Origin: Tangfeifania diversioriginum
GTDB taxonomy: Bacteria > Bacteroidota > Bacteroidia > Bacteroidales > Prolixibacteraceae
Direction of reading: 5' to 3'
DNA length: 64,000 nucleotides
NCBI RefSeq assembly: GCF_900141875.1
Contig: NZ_FQZE01000007.1
Location: forward strand, 62,001 to 126,000
Positions 45,695 through 55,732 of this stretch are shown in pieces; positions within the stretch are counted from its first letter, which is position 1, and each line of letters opens with the position of its first letter. The notes below the pieces were generated by a model. The model worked only from the letters and a program-made list of their open reading frames with translations. It did no database searches and was not told the origin of the DNA. The translations under genes and the position numbers were made by a program.

Positions 45695-47515
45695 TTAAAA
45701 CATCTGCATGTTATGCAGTTTTTTGTAGCGTCCGCCCAACTTCATCAACTCATCGTGGGTGCCGCGCTCTTCAATTTTCCCTTTGTGCATCACACAAATC
45801 ATGTCAGAATGTTTTACGGTTGACAGCCGGTGGGCAATAATCAGCGAAGTCCGGTTTTTCATCAGATTTTCGAGTGCATCCTGTACCAGGCGTTCTGATT
45901 CGGTATCGAGCGAGGATGTAGCTTCGTCCAGTATCATTATTGGAGGGTTTTTCAATACGGCACGGGCTATAGAAATGCGCTGTTTCTGGCCGCCTGACAA
46001 CTTATCCCCGCGGTCTCCAATCGAGGTTTCGTAATCATTTTCATAACCCATTATAAAATCGTGCGCATTGGCAATTTTTGCAGCATTAATAACATCTTCT
46101 TTTGTGGCATTGTCCATACCGAATGCAATGTTGTTAAAAAAGGTGTCGTTAAACAAAATAGGTTCCTGGTTTACATACCCGATGAGATTTCGGAGCGAGT
46201 TTATTTTCAGTTGGCGGATGTCTTTGCCATCAATGGTAATTCGTCCCTGGCTGACATCCCAAAAGCGGGGGAGCAGGTCAACCAGCGTTGTTTTTCCGCT
46301 GCCCGACTGGCCAACCAGTGCAACTGTTTTTCCTTTTTCTACATCAAGCAAAATATTTTTTAAAACTGGCGTTTCATTGTATGAAAACGAAACATTTTCA
46401 TAGCTGATTTTCGATTGGAAATTATCAATATCTTCCGCATCCGAACTGTCATTTATTTGAGTTGGGGTGTGTAAAACTTTGTCGATCCTTTCCATTGAAG
46501 CGAGTCCTTTTTCAACACTGTACAACGCCGTGGAAAAAGCTTTTGCCGGATTAATTATATTATAAAAGAAAACAAGATAGCCAATAAATGCAGCTGCCCC
46601 GAGTGCCCCTTCCTGGTTTAAGATGAGCTGACCACCATACCAGAGTACAATAATAATAACGGTAGTTCCCAAAAATTCACTCATGGGGTGGGCCAAAAAC
46701 CTGCGCCACATCAGCTGGTTCATTATTTTGAAATAATTGGTGTTCTCCGTTTCAAACCGATTTATTGCCCTGTTTTCGGCATTAAAAGCTTTAATAATCC
46801 GCAGCCCGGAAAGGTCTTCTTCAATAATTGAAAGTATTTCTCCCATTTTGTGTTGTCCTTTCCGGCTCTCTTTTTTCAGGCTTTTGCCAATGCGCCCTAT
46901 AATGAAGCCGGCAATTGGGAACATCACAAAAACAAAAAGGGTGAGGCTCCAGCTCATATAAATCATTACCGCCACCGAAACGATGATAAGAATTGGGTTT
47001 TTAATCATCATTTCAAGCGAGTTCATGATGGAATTTTCCACTTCGGTAACATCGCCGGTCATGCGGGCCATTATATCACCTTTGCGTTCGTCAGAGAAAA
47101 AACCCAGCTGCAGTTTCAGTACTTTCCGGTAAATTTTTGAGCGGATGTCCCGCACCACGCCGTTTCTAATTAGCACAATCATGTAGTTGGCCAGGTAATA
47201 AAATCCAACCTTCAGCAAAACGGTAATTATTATGAAAATGCCAATGAAAACCAGTGCCTTTTCGTGGCTGTATTGAAGTATGACTTTGCTTATCAGGTAG
47301 TTGCTGTACTCGGAAAATGCTGAAACATTGAGGCCAACTTCTGGTTTTTGGGTAACCAGTTCCTGCGTACCAAACAAAATTTTCAGCGAAGGGATTAACA
47401 ATAAAAATGAGAAAGCCCCAAATATGGCGCTCAAAAAATTGAAAATGATATTCCAAACGAGCTTCCATTTGTAGGGTGGAATAAAGCGGCGAAGTATTTG
47501 AAGAAAATCTTTCAT
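45695..47515 (-). CDS. ABC exporter, fused membrane/ATPase half-transporter (MsbA-like)
   Basis: The 606-residue protein has six N-terminal membrane helices (about 20-330) and a C-terminal ATPase: Walker [10 protein letters not shown] (about 394-402), signature [15 protein letters not shown], Walker [13 protein letters not shown] and the H-loop in IAHRLSTV. This domain order is that of MsbA/LmrA-type lipid or drug exporters acting as homodimers. It starts 9 nt after purB and is probably cotranscribed with it. The substrate, lipid A-core or another lipid, is inferred from the family only. Confidence 0.9.
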   Translation of the reverse strand: MKDFLQILRRFIPPYKWKLVWNIIFNFLSAIFGAFSFLLLIPSLKILFGTQELVTQKPEVGLNVSAFSEYSNYLISKVILQYSHEKALVFIGIFIIITVLLKVGFYYLANYMIVLIRNGVVRDIRSKIYRKVLKLQLGFFSDERKGDIMARMTGDVTEVENSIMNSLEMMIKNPILIIVSVAVMIYMSWSLTLFVFVMFPIAGFIIGRIGKSLKKESRKGQHKMGEILSIIEEDLSGLRIIKAFNAENRAINRFETENTNYFKIMNQLMWRRFLAHPMSEFLGTTVIIIVLWYGGQLILNQEGALGAAAFIGYLVFFYNIINPAKAFSTALYSVEKGLASMERIDKVLHTPTQINDSSDAEDIDNFQSKISYENVSFSYNETPVLKNILLDVEKGKTVALVGQSGSGKTTLVDLLPRFWDVSQGRITIDGKDIRQLKINSLRNLIGYVNQEPILFNDTFFNNIAFGMDNATKEDVINAAKIANAHDFIMGYENDYETSIGDRGDKLSGGQKQRISIARAVLKNPPIMILDEATSSLDTESERLVQDALENLMKNRTSLIIAHRLSTVKHSDMICVMHKGKIEERGTHDELMKLGGRYKKLHNMQMF

Positions 47516-47524
47516 GGCTAATTA

Positions 47525-48871
47525 TTAGAAAACTCCGGTGTAATTTTGTGGAGTAATCTTTTTTAATTCTTTTTTTATTTTTTCATCAACATCCAGATTA
47601 TCAATGAAATTGTGGATAGCTGGCATGTCGATAACTTCATTTTTGCGGGTTAAATCTTTGAGCGCTTCGTAGGGATTGGGATAAAATTCGCGCCGCAAAA
47701 TGGTTTGAATGGCTTCGGCAACTACAGCCACATTATTTTCCAAATCTTTTTTTATAGCCGGCTCGTTGAGCATCAGTTTGTTTAGTCCTTTTAGCGTAGA
47801 TTTTAAGGCAATTATGGTATGGCCAAAAGGAACGCCGATAAAACGGGTAACGGTTGAATCGGTGAGGTCGCGCTGCAGCCTCGATACAGGAAGTTTGGCA
47901 GCGAGTTGTTCAAACCCGGCGTTGGCAATACTAATATTGCCTTCGGAATTTTCAAAATCGATAGGGTTAACTTTATGCGGCATGGTAGATGAGCCAACTT
48001 CACCTTTTTTAATTTTTTGCTTGAAATAGTTCATCGAAATGTAGCTCCACATATCACGGTCGAGATCGAGAATGATATTATTGATGCGTTTCAGCGCGTC
48101 GAAAATTGAAGCATAATTATCGTAATGGGCAATTTGAGTGGTGTACTGCGACCGTTCCAGTCCAAGTTTTTCCCTGCAAAAATTATTGGCAAATTGCGGC
48201 CAGTCAATTTCGGGGTATGCCGCATGGTGTGCATTGAAATTACCGGTGGCACCGCCAAATTTGGCATGGCACGGAACTGCATGCAGCTGCGCGAGCTGAA
48301 TCTGAATCCGTTCAATAAATACTTTGATTTCCTTTCCGAGTTTGGTAGGCGATGCCGGCTGTCCGTGGGTTTTGGCAAGCATCGGAATATTTTTCCACTT
48401 TTCAGCCAGTTCTTCCAGCTTTTCGGTTACCTGCTGCAAAAGCGGATAATATTCTTCGTCCAGTGCATCGTGAATTGATTTGGGCAAAGCTGTATTGTTG
48501 GCGTCCTGCGAGGTGAGGCCAAAATGGATAAATTCCCGGTATTTTTCCAGTCCCAGCTTCTCGAATTTTTCCTTTAAAAAATATTCAACTGCCTTAACAT
48601 CGTGGTTGGTAACGCTTTCAATTTCTTTTACACGGGTTGCATTTTCAACCGAAAACTGTTGGTGTATTTGCCTGAGTTCTTCCAGCTTTTCTTTCGAAAT
48701 ATTTTTGAGCTGTGGCAGCGGATATTCGCAAAGTGCGATAAAATATTCAATCTCTGCAAAAACCCTGTATTTAATAAGAGCATACTCGCTAAAGTATTTC
48801 CAAAGATTTTCAACTTTACTGTGGTACCGGCCGTCAACCGGCGATATTGCCGTTAATGCGTTAAATTCCAT
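47525..48871 (-). CDS. purB: Adenylosuccinate lyase
   Basis: PurB acts twice in purine synthesis (SAICAR to AICAR and adenylosuccinate to AMP). The start is put at ATG 48871 (MEFNALTAISPVDGRYH); the frame upstream is the promoter region. Motifs: ESVTNHDVKAVEYF, LTSQDANNTA, TKLGKEIKVF and the superfamily signature GSSTMPHKVNPIDFEN. The length of 448 residues matches the E. coli type. Confidence 0.96.
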   Translation of the reverse strand: MEFNALTAISPVDGRYHSKVENLWKYFSEYALIKYRVFAEIEYFIALCEYPLPQLKNISKEKLEELRQIHQQFSVENATRVKEIESVTNHDVKAVEYFLKEKFEKLGLEKYREFIHFGLTSQDANNTALPKSIHDALDEEYYPLLQQVTEKLEELAEKWKNIPMLAKTHGQPASPTKLGKEIKVFIERIQIQLAQLHAVPCHAKFGGATGNFNAHHAAYPEIDWPQFANNFCREKLGLERSQYTTQIAHYDNYASIFDALKRINNIILDLDRDMWSYISMNYFKQKIKKGEVGSSTMPHKVNPIDFENSEGNISIANAGFEQLAAKLPVSRLQRDLTDSTVTRFIGVPFGHTIIALKSTLKGLNKLMLNEPAIKKDLENNVAVVAEAIQTILRREFYPNPYEALKDLTRKNEVIDMPAIHNFIDNLDVDEKIKKELKKITPQNYTGVF

Positions 48872-48893
48872 TCTTTTGCCTTTTAAAACCCTG

Positions 48894-48901
48894 CAAAGGT
48901 A
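48894..48901 (-). promoter_or_regulatory. Candidate -7 element for purB
   Basis: TACCTTTG on the minus strand, followed by CAGG, is an excellent match to TAnnTTTG, 23 bp upstream of the PurB start chosen here. Confidence 0.6.
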
Positions 48902-49035
48902 GTAAATTAGGTGAATTTGGATTTTTTTTGTCCGCGATAATTTTTTACGCATTGTGCCGGATTTATTTATAACTTAGCTGTTCGAACCGATTACAGATAA
49001 TGCGTTTTCAAAAGAATTCAGAAAGAAAGTTATAA

Positions 49036-50439
49036 ATGAGAATATTACAGTCGCTACTTGTTGTTTTATTGATTTTACCGGTTGTTTACAATTCGGAAGC
49101 CGGTGAGAATGATGAAAAGTTAGTATATAAATTCAATATTAAGGAAGAAATTGCGCCGGCTATTTGGCGACAAACACAACAGGCGTTTGAAGCTGCCGAT
49201 ACATTGGGCGCCGATGTTTTTCTGATTCACATGAATACTTATGGTGGCACGGTGCTTGATGCCGATTCCATCCGCACTAAAATTCTGCAAAGTACTATTC
49301 CTGTTTATGTTTTTATCGATAACAATGCAGCCTCGGCCGGAGCCCTGATTTCTGTTGCCTGCGACAGCATTTACATGCGTCCTGGCGGAAGTATTGGCGC
49401 TGCAACGGTTGTTAACCAAACCGGCCAGGCTATGCCCGACAAATACCAAAGCTACATGCGTTCTACCATGCGTGCCACTGCCGAAGCCCACGGGAAAGAT
49501 ACTATCATTTCAGGAAATGATACCATTTATAAATGGCGACGCGACCCGAATATTGCTGAGGCAATGGTGGATCCTTCTGTTTTTATTGAGGGCATTATTG
49601 ATACAGGCAAGGTGTTGACTTTTACTCCGGGTGAAGCCATCGAATACGGTTTTTGCGAAGGTGTGGCAGAGAACATCCCGGAAGTGCTGCAAAAAGTTGG
49701 TATTGAAGAATACAGAATTGTGGAATATTCGCCATCGTTTATTGAAAGGATTATTGGCTTTTTAGTAAACCCCGTAGTTTCCGGATTGCTTATTATGGCA
49801 ATTATTGGTGGAATTTACTTCGAAATGCAATCGCCGGGCATTGGGTTCCCGATTGGAGTGGCCATTCTGGCTGCCGTGCTATATTTTGCCCCGCTTTACC
49901 TCGAGGGGCTTGCCGCTAACTGGGAAGTTATCGTTTTCCTGATTGGCCTGATTTTAATCGCAGTGGAAATATTTGTAATTCCAGGGTTTGGCGTGGCCGG
50001 AATTTCGGGGATTTTGCTGGTATTTATTGGTTTGGTCCTGAGCTTGGTAGGAAATGTCGATTTTGATTTTAGCCCTGTTGATACCGGTAAAATGGGGGTG
50101 GCTATTATGACTGTTGTGTTTGGTCTGTTTGGCGGATTTATATTAGCACTTTATCTGGGCAATAAGCTGTTTACAGCCCAATCTGGTGTTTTCAAAAACC
50201 TTTCCCTGAACACTGTTCAGAATATCAGCGAAGGATATTTGAATGTAGAATCATCATTTTTAAACCTGAAAGGAAAAACCGGAACTGCACAAACCGTTTT
50301 ACGTCCCGGAGGAAAAGTTATAATTGAAGGCGAAGTTTACGATGCGATGGCTGAAACCGGTTTTATTGACAGCGGAGAAGATATTGTTGTTGTAAAAGTG
50401 GGAACCTCCCAGCTTTATGTTGACCGACCAGCGACTTAA
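49036..50439 (+). CDS. NfeD-type membrane-bound ClpP-class serine protease
   Basis: A signal peptide is followed by a ClpP/crotonase-like protease domain (about 30-230): the nucleophile Ser lies in NNAASAGALISVA (about 97-109) and the oxyanion Gly in HMNTYGGTVLDAD. Four or more membrane helices (about 245-385) and a C-terminal OB-fold NfeD domain (GKTGTAQTVLRPGGKVIIEG, about 415-434) follow. Long NfeD proteins of this type are tied to stomatin-like partners and membrane-protein quality control. No stomatin gene is adjacent. Confidence 0.9.
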   Translation: MRILQSLLVVLLILPVVYNSEAGENDEKLVYKFNIKEEIAPAIWRQTQQAFEAADTLGADVFLIHMNTYGGTVLDADSIRTKILQSTIPVYVFIDNNAASAGALISVACDSIYMRPGGSIGAATVVNQTGQAMPDKYQSYMRSTMRATAEAHGKDTIISGNDTIYKWRRDPNIAEAMVDPSVFIEGIIDTGKVLTFTPGEAIEYGFCEGVAENIPEVLQKVGIEEYRIVEYSPSFIERIIGFLVNPVVSGLLIMAIIGGIYFEMQSPGIGFPIGVAILAAVLYFAPLYLEGLAANWEVIVFLIGLILIAVEIFVIPGFGVAGISGILLVFIGLVLSLVGNVDFDFSPVDTGKMGVAIMTVVFGLFGGFILALYLGNKLFTAQSGVFKNLSLNTVQNISEGYLNVESSFLNLKGKTGTAQTVLRPGGKVIIEGEVYDAMAETGFIDSGEDIVVVKVGTSQLYVDRPAT

Positions 50440-51286
50440 TTTTGGGTGAGGTAATTTTAAAAATTATAATTTTAGCATTTCGAATAATTTAATATAAATC
50501 TTTGTTTTGACCCTGTAAGCAGCAGTCCAGTCCACAAATTGTTGTTCGCTTGCGGTTAAAATGACGGAAACAGCTTGCTTCCCAAATAGGTTAACACTTC
50601 ATATCTCAGTGATTTAAGTTAAAAACATCTGGTGAATTATTTTTATGAATTGAAAACCAAAACAAAGTTCTCATTCAGCGAACTGAGCGATCAGGTGGGG
50701 ATAGTATTAAAAATAAGTGAAATTAATACCTTAAAAACTTTTATTTTTAATTTTCATTTCATATATTTGAATAAAATGTTCATTATAAGGGGATTGTGCA
50801 GTTGATTCTATTGAGGTTTTCACGAATGAATTATTCGCTTATAAGAATGCAGACATGTTTTAACAGTGTCAAAAAGTGGAATCAGGCAACAATTGAGAAT
50901 ATGGATTCTCCTGGACTGATAAACACAAACGAATGAGATATTCTTTTCTTATTTAATTACTACCTTACTTTCAGACCCCGGGTAGCGGAATTAAAAAATT
51001 GATTCACTTTCGGCAAACTAATAAAGCCGAAAATTGAATACCATATAGAACACAAAATATTTATTGAAAATAACAATGTGAATTAAATGGTTCTGATTAC
51101 GTACACACAACCTAAACAAATCTTGACACGAATGGCGTACCTGGCAAATTTTGCCCTTAAGCCGGAGCCTCCGGATTTGGGGATGCTCCAATTTTCAAAT
51201 AGTACCATGAGTTTTCTTCTGATAAAACCGGATTAATCTGATTCAATCAAATACAATTAAAACATTCAAATTTAAATTCAAACAAA
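50440..51286. other. 847-bp stretch without a supported gene
   Basis: The spacer is AT-rich and broken by stops in all frames; the longest plausible start-to-stop frame is 36 codons (50827-50937) with no family resemblance. A frame around 50640-50800 gives a short low-stop stretch that may be a gene remnant. A small palindrome, CCGGAG and CTCCGG around one C, lies at 51162-51174. I see no tRNA, no riboswitch fold I recognise and no clear TAnnTTTG promoter for the operon that begins at 51287. Confidence 0.6.
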
Positions 51287-52324
51287 ATGAAAAAACTATT
51301 TACTTTTCTCGCAGCAACATTTGTAATTACCACATTGCACGCAAAAATTGTTTACCTGAACAACAACCTCGAGTCTCCCATCATTAGTGAAAACGTGTTT
51401 ATTAACTGGTCAGATGCGTATGCCGCGGTTTCAGACGGAGATACGATTTATGTAACGGGTAGCAACATTAACTATGGTGATGTGACGATAGACAAACCTT
51501 TAACGCTTATTGGTCCTGGCTATTATCTGGATCAAAAAATGGAAACACAAATTAATAAGAGGCCTGCAAATTTTGGTGGAATTATTCTTGCATCAGGTAG
51601 CAACAATTCAAAGATTGTAGGTATTGTATGTCCTTCAGGTGGTTCATACGAAGGAATTTTCCTTGATGATGGAATTGATAATATTACCATTGAAAGTTGT
51701 TTTATTCCCCGAATTGATATTGAAGATGATGACGGGACGGTATACAATAATATTCAAATAAAAAAATGTTATATCTGGAGAGCCGGCCTCCAAAGTGGAA
51801 CAGGTAGCTATGACAACGGAATATGCACCAACTTGGTTTTCTCTAACAACTTGGTTGTAGGAACAATGCGGGTGCCGGGAGGTTCTGATGGGGTAATTAT
51901 CCACAATTTATTTATGGATAATAATCTTTATTTTGGTTCAGATTCAAACCTGGAAATATCCAACAACATTTATCTTAATGAAGATGAAGATGATTTTACG
52001 ATTCAACCACTTCCCGATGTTTCCGTCCATCACAATGTTTCCTTAACCGGTGCATTTGGAAATGAAAATGACAACTTCTCAGCTCCACAAAGCACGTTGT
52101 TTATTTCCGGAAGTGATGTTCCTGATACTGATGCACAATACCAGCTCTCTGAAAACAGCCCGGCCAAAGGTGCAGGAACAGACGGAACCGACATCGGTCC
52201 GTTTGGCGGCCCGGATCCGTATCGCTTATCGGGACTGCCCAACCTACCCAACATTTACGAGCTTTCAACGGGTGGGTTTGTATCCGGGGATGAAATGTCT
52301 GTTCAGATAAAAATTAAACAATAA
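51287..52324 (+). CDS. Exported parallel beta-helix protein
   Basis: The signal peptide (LFTFLAATFVITTLHA) is cut before KIVYLNN. The mature protein starts like right-handed beta-helix proteins (WSDAYAAVSDGDTIYVTGSNINYGDVTIDKPLTLIGPGY) with recurring strand blocks (NITIESCFI, NIQIKKCYI, NLVFSNNLVV, VIIHNLFM, NLEISNNIY) and ends with the SPAKGAGTDGTDIGPFGG motif common in such proteins. No catalytic residues of pectate lyases are recognisable, so binding or structure is as likely as polysaccharide cleavage. It is the first gene of an eight-gene exported operon; the next gene starts 16 nt after its stop. Confidence 0.8.
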   Translation: MKKLFTFLAATFVITTLHAKIVYLNNNLESPIISENVFINWSDAYAAVSDGDTIYVTGSNINYGDVTIDKPLTLIGPGYYLDQKMETQINKRPANFGGIILASGSNNSKIVGIVCPSGGSYEGIFLDDGIDNITIESCFIPRIDIEDDDGTVYNNIQIKKCYIWRAGLQSGTGSYDNGICTNLVFSNNLVVGTMRVPGGSDGVIIHNLFMDNNLYFGSDSNLEISNNIYLNEDEDDFTIQPLPDVSVHHNVSLTGAFGNENDNFSAPQSTLFISGSDVPDTDAQYQLSENSPAKGAGTDGTDIGPFGGPDPYRLSGLPNLPNIYELSTGGFVSGDEMSVQIKIKQ

Positions 52325-52340
52325 GCGGGAGGATTTGACT

Positions 52341-53642
52341 ATGAATAAATATATTTTTCTCCTGTCCTTATTCTGGACATTTACCACTATGGTCTCCGCA
52401 CAAAACATTACCCGGCTCGAATACAGCATCGACGGTTTTGTGGCGGAAGGAAAAGGAACCACACTCGAAATTCCGGGAAATTTAATGGAGTTGGATGATG
52501 CATTCAATATTGATATTTCAGGACTGGAATCCGGAAATCATACCATCCATTTCAGGGCAATGAACGAAGATGGAGCCTGGTCGTTTGCTGCCGAGCGCTC
52601 GTTTTACATTCCTGAAGAGCCGGTTACAGATGGTATTGTAGCCGTAGAGTATTCTATTGACGAAGCTGTAAAAGAAGGCGATGGAAACCTGATTGCGCTG
52701 CAAAACGGTACTAACCTGTTGGACAGTACCTTTAAGTTTGATATCTCTAATCTCGAACCTGGAATTCACAACATTTACATGCGTGCGAAAAATAAACTGG
52801 GAGTCTGGTCGCTGCCGGTTGCAAAATCGTTTGTAATCAGCGAATCGGATACTGCGAAAATTGAAAATATTTTTTATCGCTTTTATAACGATGAATTTGA
52901 AAGTATCTGGATGAACGCTTCTGTTGATCCGGCGCGTAAAAATGTGGATTCAACAATTATGGCTTCCGTAACCGGGTTGAACCTCGATGAAAATTATTCC
53001 ATTGAGTTTTATGCAGAAAACAATAAAGGAGTGCGGGGCTATTCGGTTTTTCTTGAAGATATAAACCTGCGGCAGAACAATGCCCCTGAATCGTTAAAAG
53101 AAAACCTGGAGTTGTCGATGTCAGTAAATCAAAATCTGGAAATTTCAATGGACTCCCTGTTTCAGGATGCCGATTTGGCATTTGGCGACAGCCTGGCCTA
53201 CATGATTTCAGCAATGGATAATCCGGATATTTTTGATTTTTCATCGTGGAACACCCCGGGTATTTTATCGCTTACCCCTTCTGCCGGGCAAAACGGAAAC
53301 TACATATTCTGGCTGAAAACAAATGACTTGGCACTCGAATCGGATAGTATTCAGGTTGCTTTAGCTGTAACCGGTTCAACAGGGATTGATGATCAGCCGG
53401 CAGAAACAAAGTTCAATATTTATCCGAATCCGGCCAGGGATTACCTTACTATAAGATGGAATGATTATTCGCAAAACGGTTACACGCTGGGACTTTTAAA
53501 TACTACAGGGCAGCTATTCATTAAAAAGCAAGTAGCTGAAAGTGAACATCAACTCGACCTGCGGGAATATTCCGGGGGTATCTATTTTATTGTTCTGCAA
53601 AACGATGAATTTACAATTAGGAAAACGGTTATAATCGAATGA
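52341..53642 (+). CDS. Secreted protein with type IX secretion C-terminal sorting domain
   Basis: Start at the ATG 52341 (an in-frame TTG lies 6 nt upstream). A signal peptide (FLLSLFWTFTTMVSA) precedes two copies of an about 85-residue beta-sandwich (RLEYSIDGFVAEGKGT and VEYSIDEAVKEGDGN, each ending in a W-S motif), a third related domain and a cadherin-like segment. The end carries a type A sorting domain (FNIYPNPARDYLTIRW, then GIYFIVL and RKTVIIE), so the protein is exported through the type IX system and anchored at or released from the surface. The partner beta-helix gene lies 16 nt upstream. Confidence 0.88.
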   Translation: MNKYIFLLSLFWTFTTMVSAQNITRLEYSIDGFVAEGKGTTLEIPGNLMELDDAFNIDISGLESGNHTIHFRAMNEDGAWSFAAERSFYIPEEPVTDGIVAVEYSIDEAVKEGDGNLIALQNGTNLLDSTFKFDISNLEPGIHNIYMRAKNKLGVWSLPVAKSFVISESDTAKIENIFYRFYNDEFESIWMNASVDPARKNVDSTIMASVTGLNLDENYSIEFYAENNKGVRGYSVFLEDINLRQNNAPESLKENLELSMSVNQNLEISMDSLFQDADLAFGDSLAYMISAMDNPDIFDFSSWNTPGILSLTPSAGQNGNYIFWLKTNDLALESDSIQVALAVTGSTGIDDQPAETKFNIYPNPARDYLTIRWNDYSQNGYTLGLLNTTGQLFIKKQVAESEHQLDLREYSGGIYFIVLQNDEFTIRKTVIIE

Positions 53643-53657
53643 TTTTAAAAGGATATC

Positions 53658-54251
53658 ATGATGAAGAATAAAATAAATAAGCAAAACGATTCTGCCCGAA
53701 TCAAAAATAAATATGAAATTGAAAATCGTTTCAAAAGATATTTAGCAACAGTAAAAATTTCAGCCAGTTTAATGCTGATATTTGGCTTGCTTGTTTTATC
53801 CGGCTGTAGTAAAAATGATTCGGAATTAGAGAACTCACCTTGTGAAAGCCGGACAGGTAATATTATGAGTGCCAAAGTCAATGGTGATCAAATATGTACT
53901 GATCTTGGCTCGGCCCTTTTAATAAAAACAAATGCAACACAGTTAACAATTGTTGGATTATTTTCCAACGCCAATCCGGCGGCTTCCATCACACTGAATA
54001 TATTAAATCCTGAAACCGGAACTTTCGAAATTGCGGATGGACAATATGGCGTTGACGATGGTGAGAATATTTACATTGTCGGTGAGGAAGTTGGAGCGGG
54101 AACGGTATCAATTACCGAGCTTTCCGAATCAAGGGTAAAAGGCACGTTTGAGTTTACAGCAACTGGCATCGATACATCAACAGATAATCCAAACGGAGAA
54201 CAAATAGAGGTTAGCAGTGGAACTTTTGACTTTGCAATTTTAGGTGAGTAG
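53658..54251 (+). CDS. Lipoprotein of unknown function (DUF6252-like beta fold)
   Basis: A lipobox (LLVLSGC) is preceded by an unusually long charged N-terminus of about 35 residues; a start closer to the lipobox is not obvious. The mature part is short and beta-rich with the pattern VSITELSESRVKGTFEFTA and a final GTFDFAILGE, seen in DUF6252-type Bacteroidota lipoproteins. I cannot name a ligand. It sits 15 nt after the sorting-domain protein and 30 nt before the paralogous lipoprotein pair. Confidence 0.7.
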   Translation: MMKNKINKQNDSARIKNKYEIENRFKRYLATVKISASLMLIFGLLVLSGCSKNDSELENSPCESRTGNIMSAKVNGDQICTDLGSALLIKTNATQLTIVGLFSNANPAASITLNILNPETGTFEIADGQYGVDDGENIYIVGEEVGAGTVSITELSESRVKGTFEFTATGIDTSTDNPNGEQIEVSSGTFDFAILGE

Positions 54252-54281
54252 TTAGTAGCAAAAATATTTAATGGCTTAAAT

Positions 54282-54911
54282 ATGAAAACACAATTTTATT
54301 TCTTATTTGTTGGAATATTCTTTCTGGGAATTGTTTGCACTAGTTGTAAAACAGATGAACCCAGTTACTTGATTGAAGAAAACGGTCTTTCGTATGAAAT
54401 CAACAACTTGATTTCATCTGATATTTTCAATATCCTCGATTCGCTGGGAATGCCCATTCATACCGGGGGGAATCCGGCAAATATTGAAGGCACCTTTCTT
54501 GTTTCGCAGCCTGTCTTGTTATCTAGTAATCTTAAGGATGATTCTGTTGGTTACGAATTTGAAGGTATTCGGATTTTGTTTTCCGGTAAGAACAACGAGG
54601 AGCTGAAGTTAATGGCAAAATTTTCACAGGATTCATCACAAGCAGACTGGCAGGAGAGTTTTATTTCAGGAAATGGGAATGATTTTTCCGTTTTTTCGAA
54701 AATAAAAACATTGAACAGCACCGGTAAAGATTCTGCCTTTTCTGCCCAAATTTATTCAGGTACATGGAGTTCAGATGGATTAACGGATTTACACATGGCT
54801 GTGGTTATGTTGGACAATTACAATAATCCTGATGGCAGTTATATTGACGTGGGGAGTGCACGATTGATTTTTGATAAGGATGGATTCTCTAAAAAAATAG
54901 ATAATGAATAG
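54282..54911 (+). CDS. Lipoprotein, paralogue A of a tandem pair
   Basis: Lipoprotein signal (FFLGIVCTSC, Cys 22). The 209-residue protein shares a long block with the next gene: LIEENGLS, ILDSLGMPIHTGGNPANIEG near residues 50-69, a G-N-D-F-S-V-F motif and a final LHMAVVMLDNYNNP with D-VGSARLIFD. I recognise no family. The shared block between two different signal peptides shows recent tandem duplication and divergence. Confidence 0.72.
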   Translation: MKTQFYFLFVGIFFLGIVCTSCKTDEPSYLIEENGLSYEINNLISSDIFNILDSLGMPIHTGGNPANIEGTFLVSQPVLLSSNLKDDSVGYEFEGIRILFSGKNNEELKLMAKFSQDSSQADWQESFISGNGNDFSVFSKIKTLNSTGKDSAFSAQIYSGTWSSDGLTDLHMAVVMLDNYNNPDGSYIDVGSARLIFDKDGFSKKIDNE

Positions 54912-54967
54912 TAAAATGGAGATTTTAATTGCATCTGTTTAGTAAGTGAAAATTAAAATTTTATGAT

Positions 54968-55696
54968 ATGAAAACAAATATTAATCACATTTTAGCAACA
55001 TTATTCCTTGTTGGGATAATCGCCACTAATTGCAAAAAAGATGAGATGAATGATTTAATCGAAGAAAATGGTTTATCGCGAGATATAAATGATTTTATTC
55101 CACAGGATATTTTGGATATTCTTGATTCGCTGGATATGCCCATTAATACCGGCGGAAATCCGGCGAATATCGAAGGGACATTTCTAATGAATCCATCAAT
55201 TTTAATGTCGAGCAATATTGAAACAGATATTATCGGTTTTGAATTTAATGAATTACTGATTTCATTCTTCGAACAAAATAATGATGAACTTACCATAACA
55301 ACTCAATATGTAGAAGAAGATGCATCTCAGGAAGGAGAAGGTTATGGAAGCTTCCTTGTAGGAGAGGGAAATGATTTTTCAGTGTTTGCCAAAAATATGA
55401 CATATGACACATTCGATAACGATTCGGCCTTAAATACAATTATTTTCACAGGCACTATCGGAGAGGAAGGAATTGAAGATTTGCATGTTGCCGTGGTCAT
55501 GTTAAATGATTTTGGAGATCCGAACAATCAATATATTGAAATTGGAGACAGCCGGGTGCTTTACGATGAAGATGCTATTTCCGAGCGTACCGAAGAATTT
55601 AAATCAATTCAAAAAAAAATGCAACAGGATATTTCAGAGGAAGATAGCAGACGTGGAATGGTAGAGTCGGATAAAAAGAAAGGTCGGGAATTATGA
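54968..55696 (+). CDS. Lipoprotein, paralogue B of a tandem pair, with extra charged tail
   Basis: Lipoprotein signal (ATLFLVGIIATNC, Cys 21) and the same block as its neighbour: LIEENGLS, ILDSLDMPINTGGNPANIEG, GNDFSVFAK, LHVAVVMLNDFGDP and IEIGDSRVLYD. It has an additional Lys/Glu-rich tail of about 35 residues (EFKSIQKKMQQDISEEDSRR) that the first copy lacks. Function unknown. It is followed 36 nt later by the CsgG-domain gene. Confidence 0.72.
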   Translation: MKTNINHILATLFLVGIIATNCKKDEMNDLIEENGLSRDINDFIPQDILDILDSLDMPINTGGNPANIEGTFLMNPSILMSSNIETDIIGFEFNELLISFFEQNNDELTITTQYVEEDASQEGEGYGSFLVGEGNDFSVFAKNMTYDTFDNDSALNTIIFTGTIGEEGIEDLHVAVVMLNDFGDPNNQYIEIGDSRVLYDEDAISERTEEFKSIQKKMQQDISEEDSRRGMVESDKKKGREL

Positions 55697-55732
55697 ATCA
55701 AAATATGTATTAATCATTTAAAGCAAAAAAAA

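Noticed and set aside
48872-48952. 27-codon N-terminal extension of PurB
   Set aside because: It would run through the TACCTTTG promoter element, and the ATG at 48871 gives the conserved N-terminus.
50827-50937. 36-codon plus-strand frame in the gene-free stretch
   Set aside because: No recognisable motif, no promoter, and composition like the surrounding non-coding DNA.
51287-52324. Pectate lyase call for the beta-helix protein
   Set aside because: The beta-helix rhythm is clear but no lyase catalytic or Ca-binding residues could be recognised, so only the fold is claimed.
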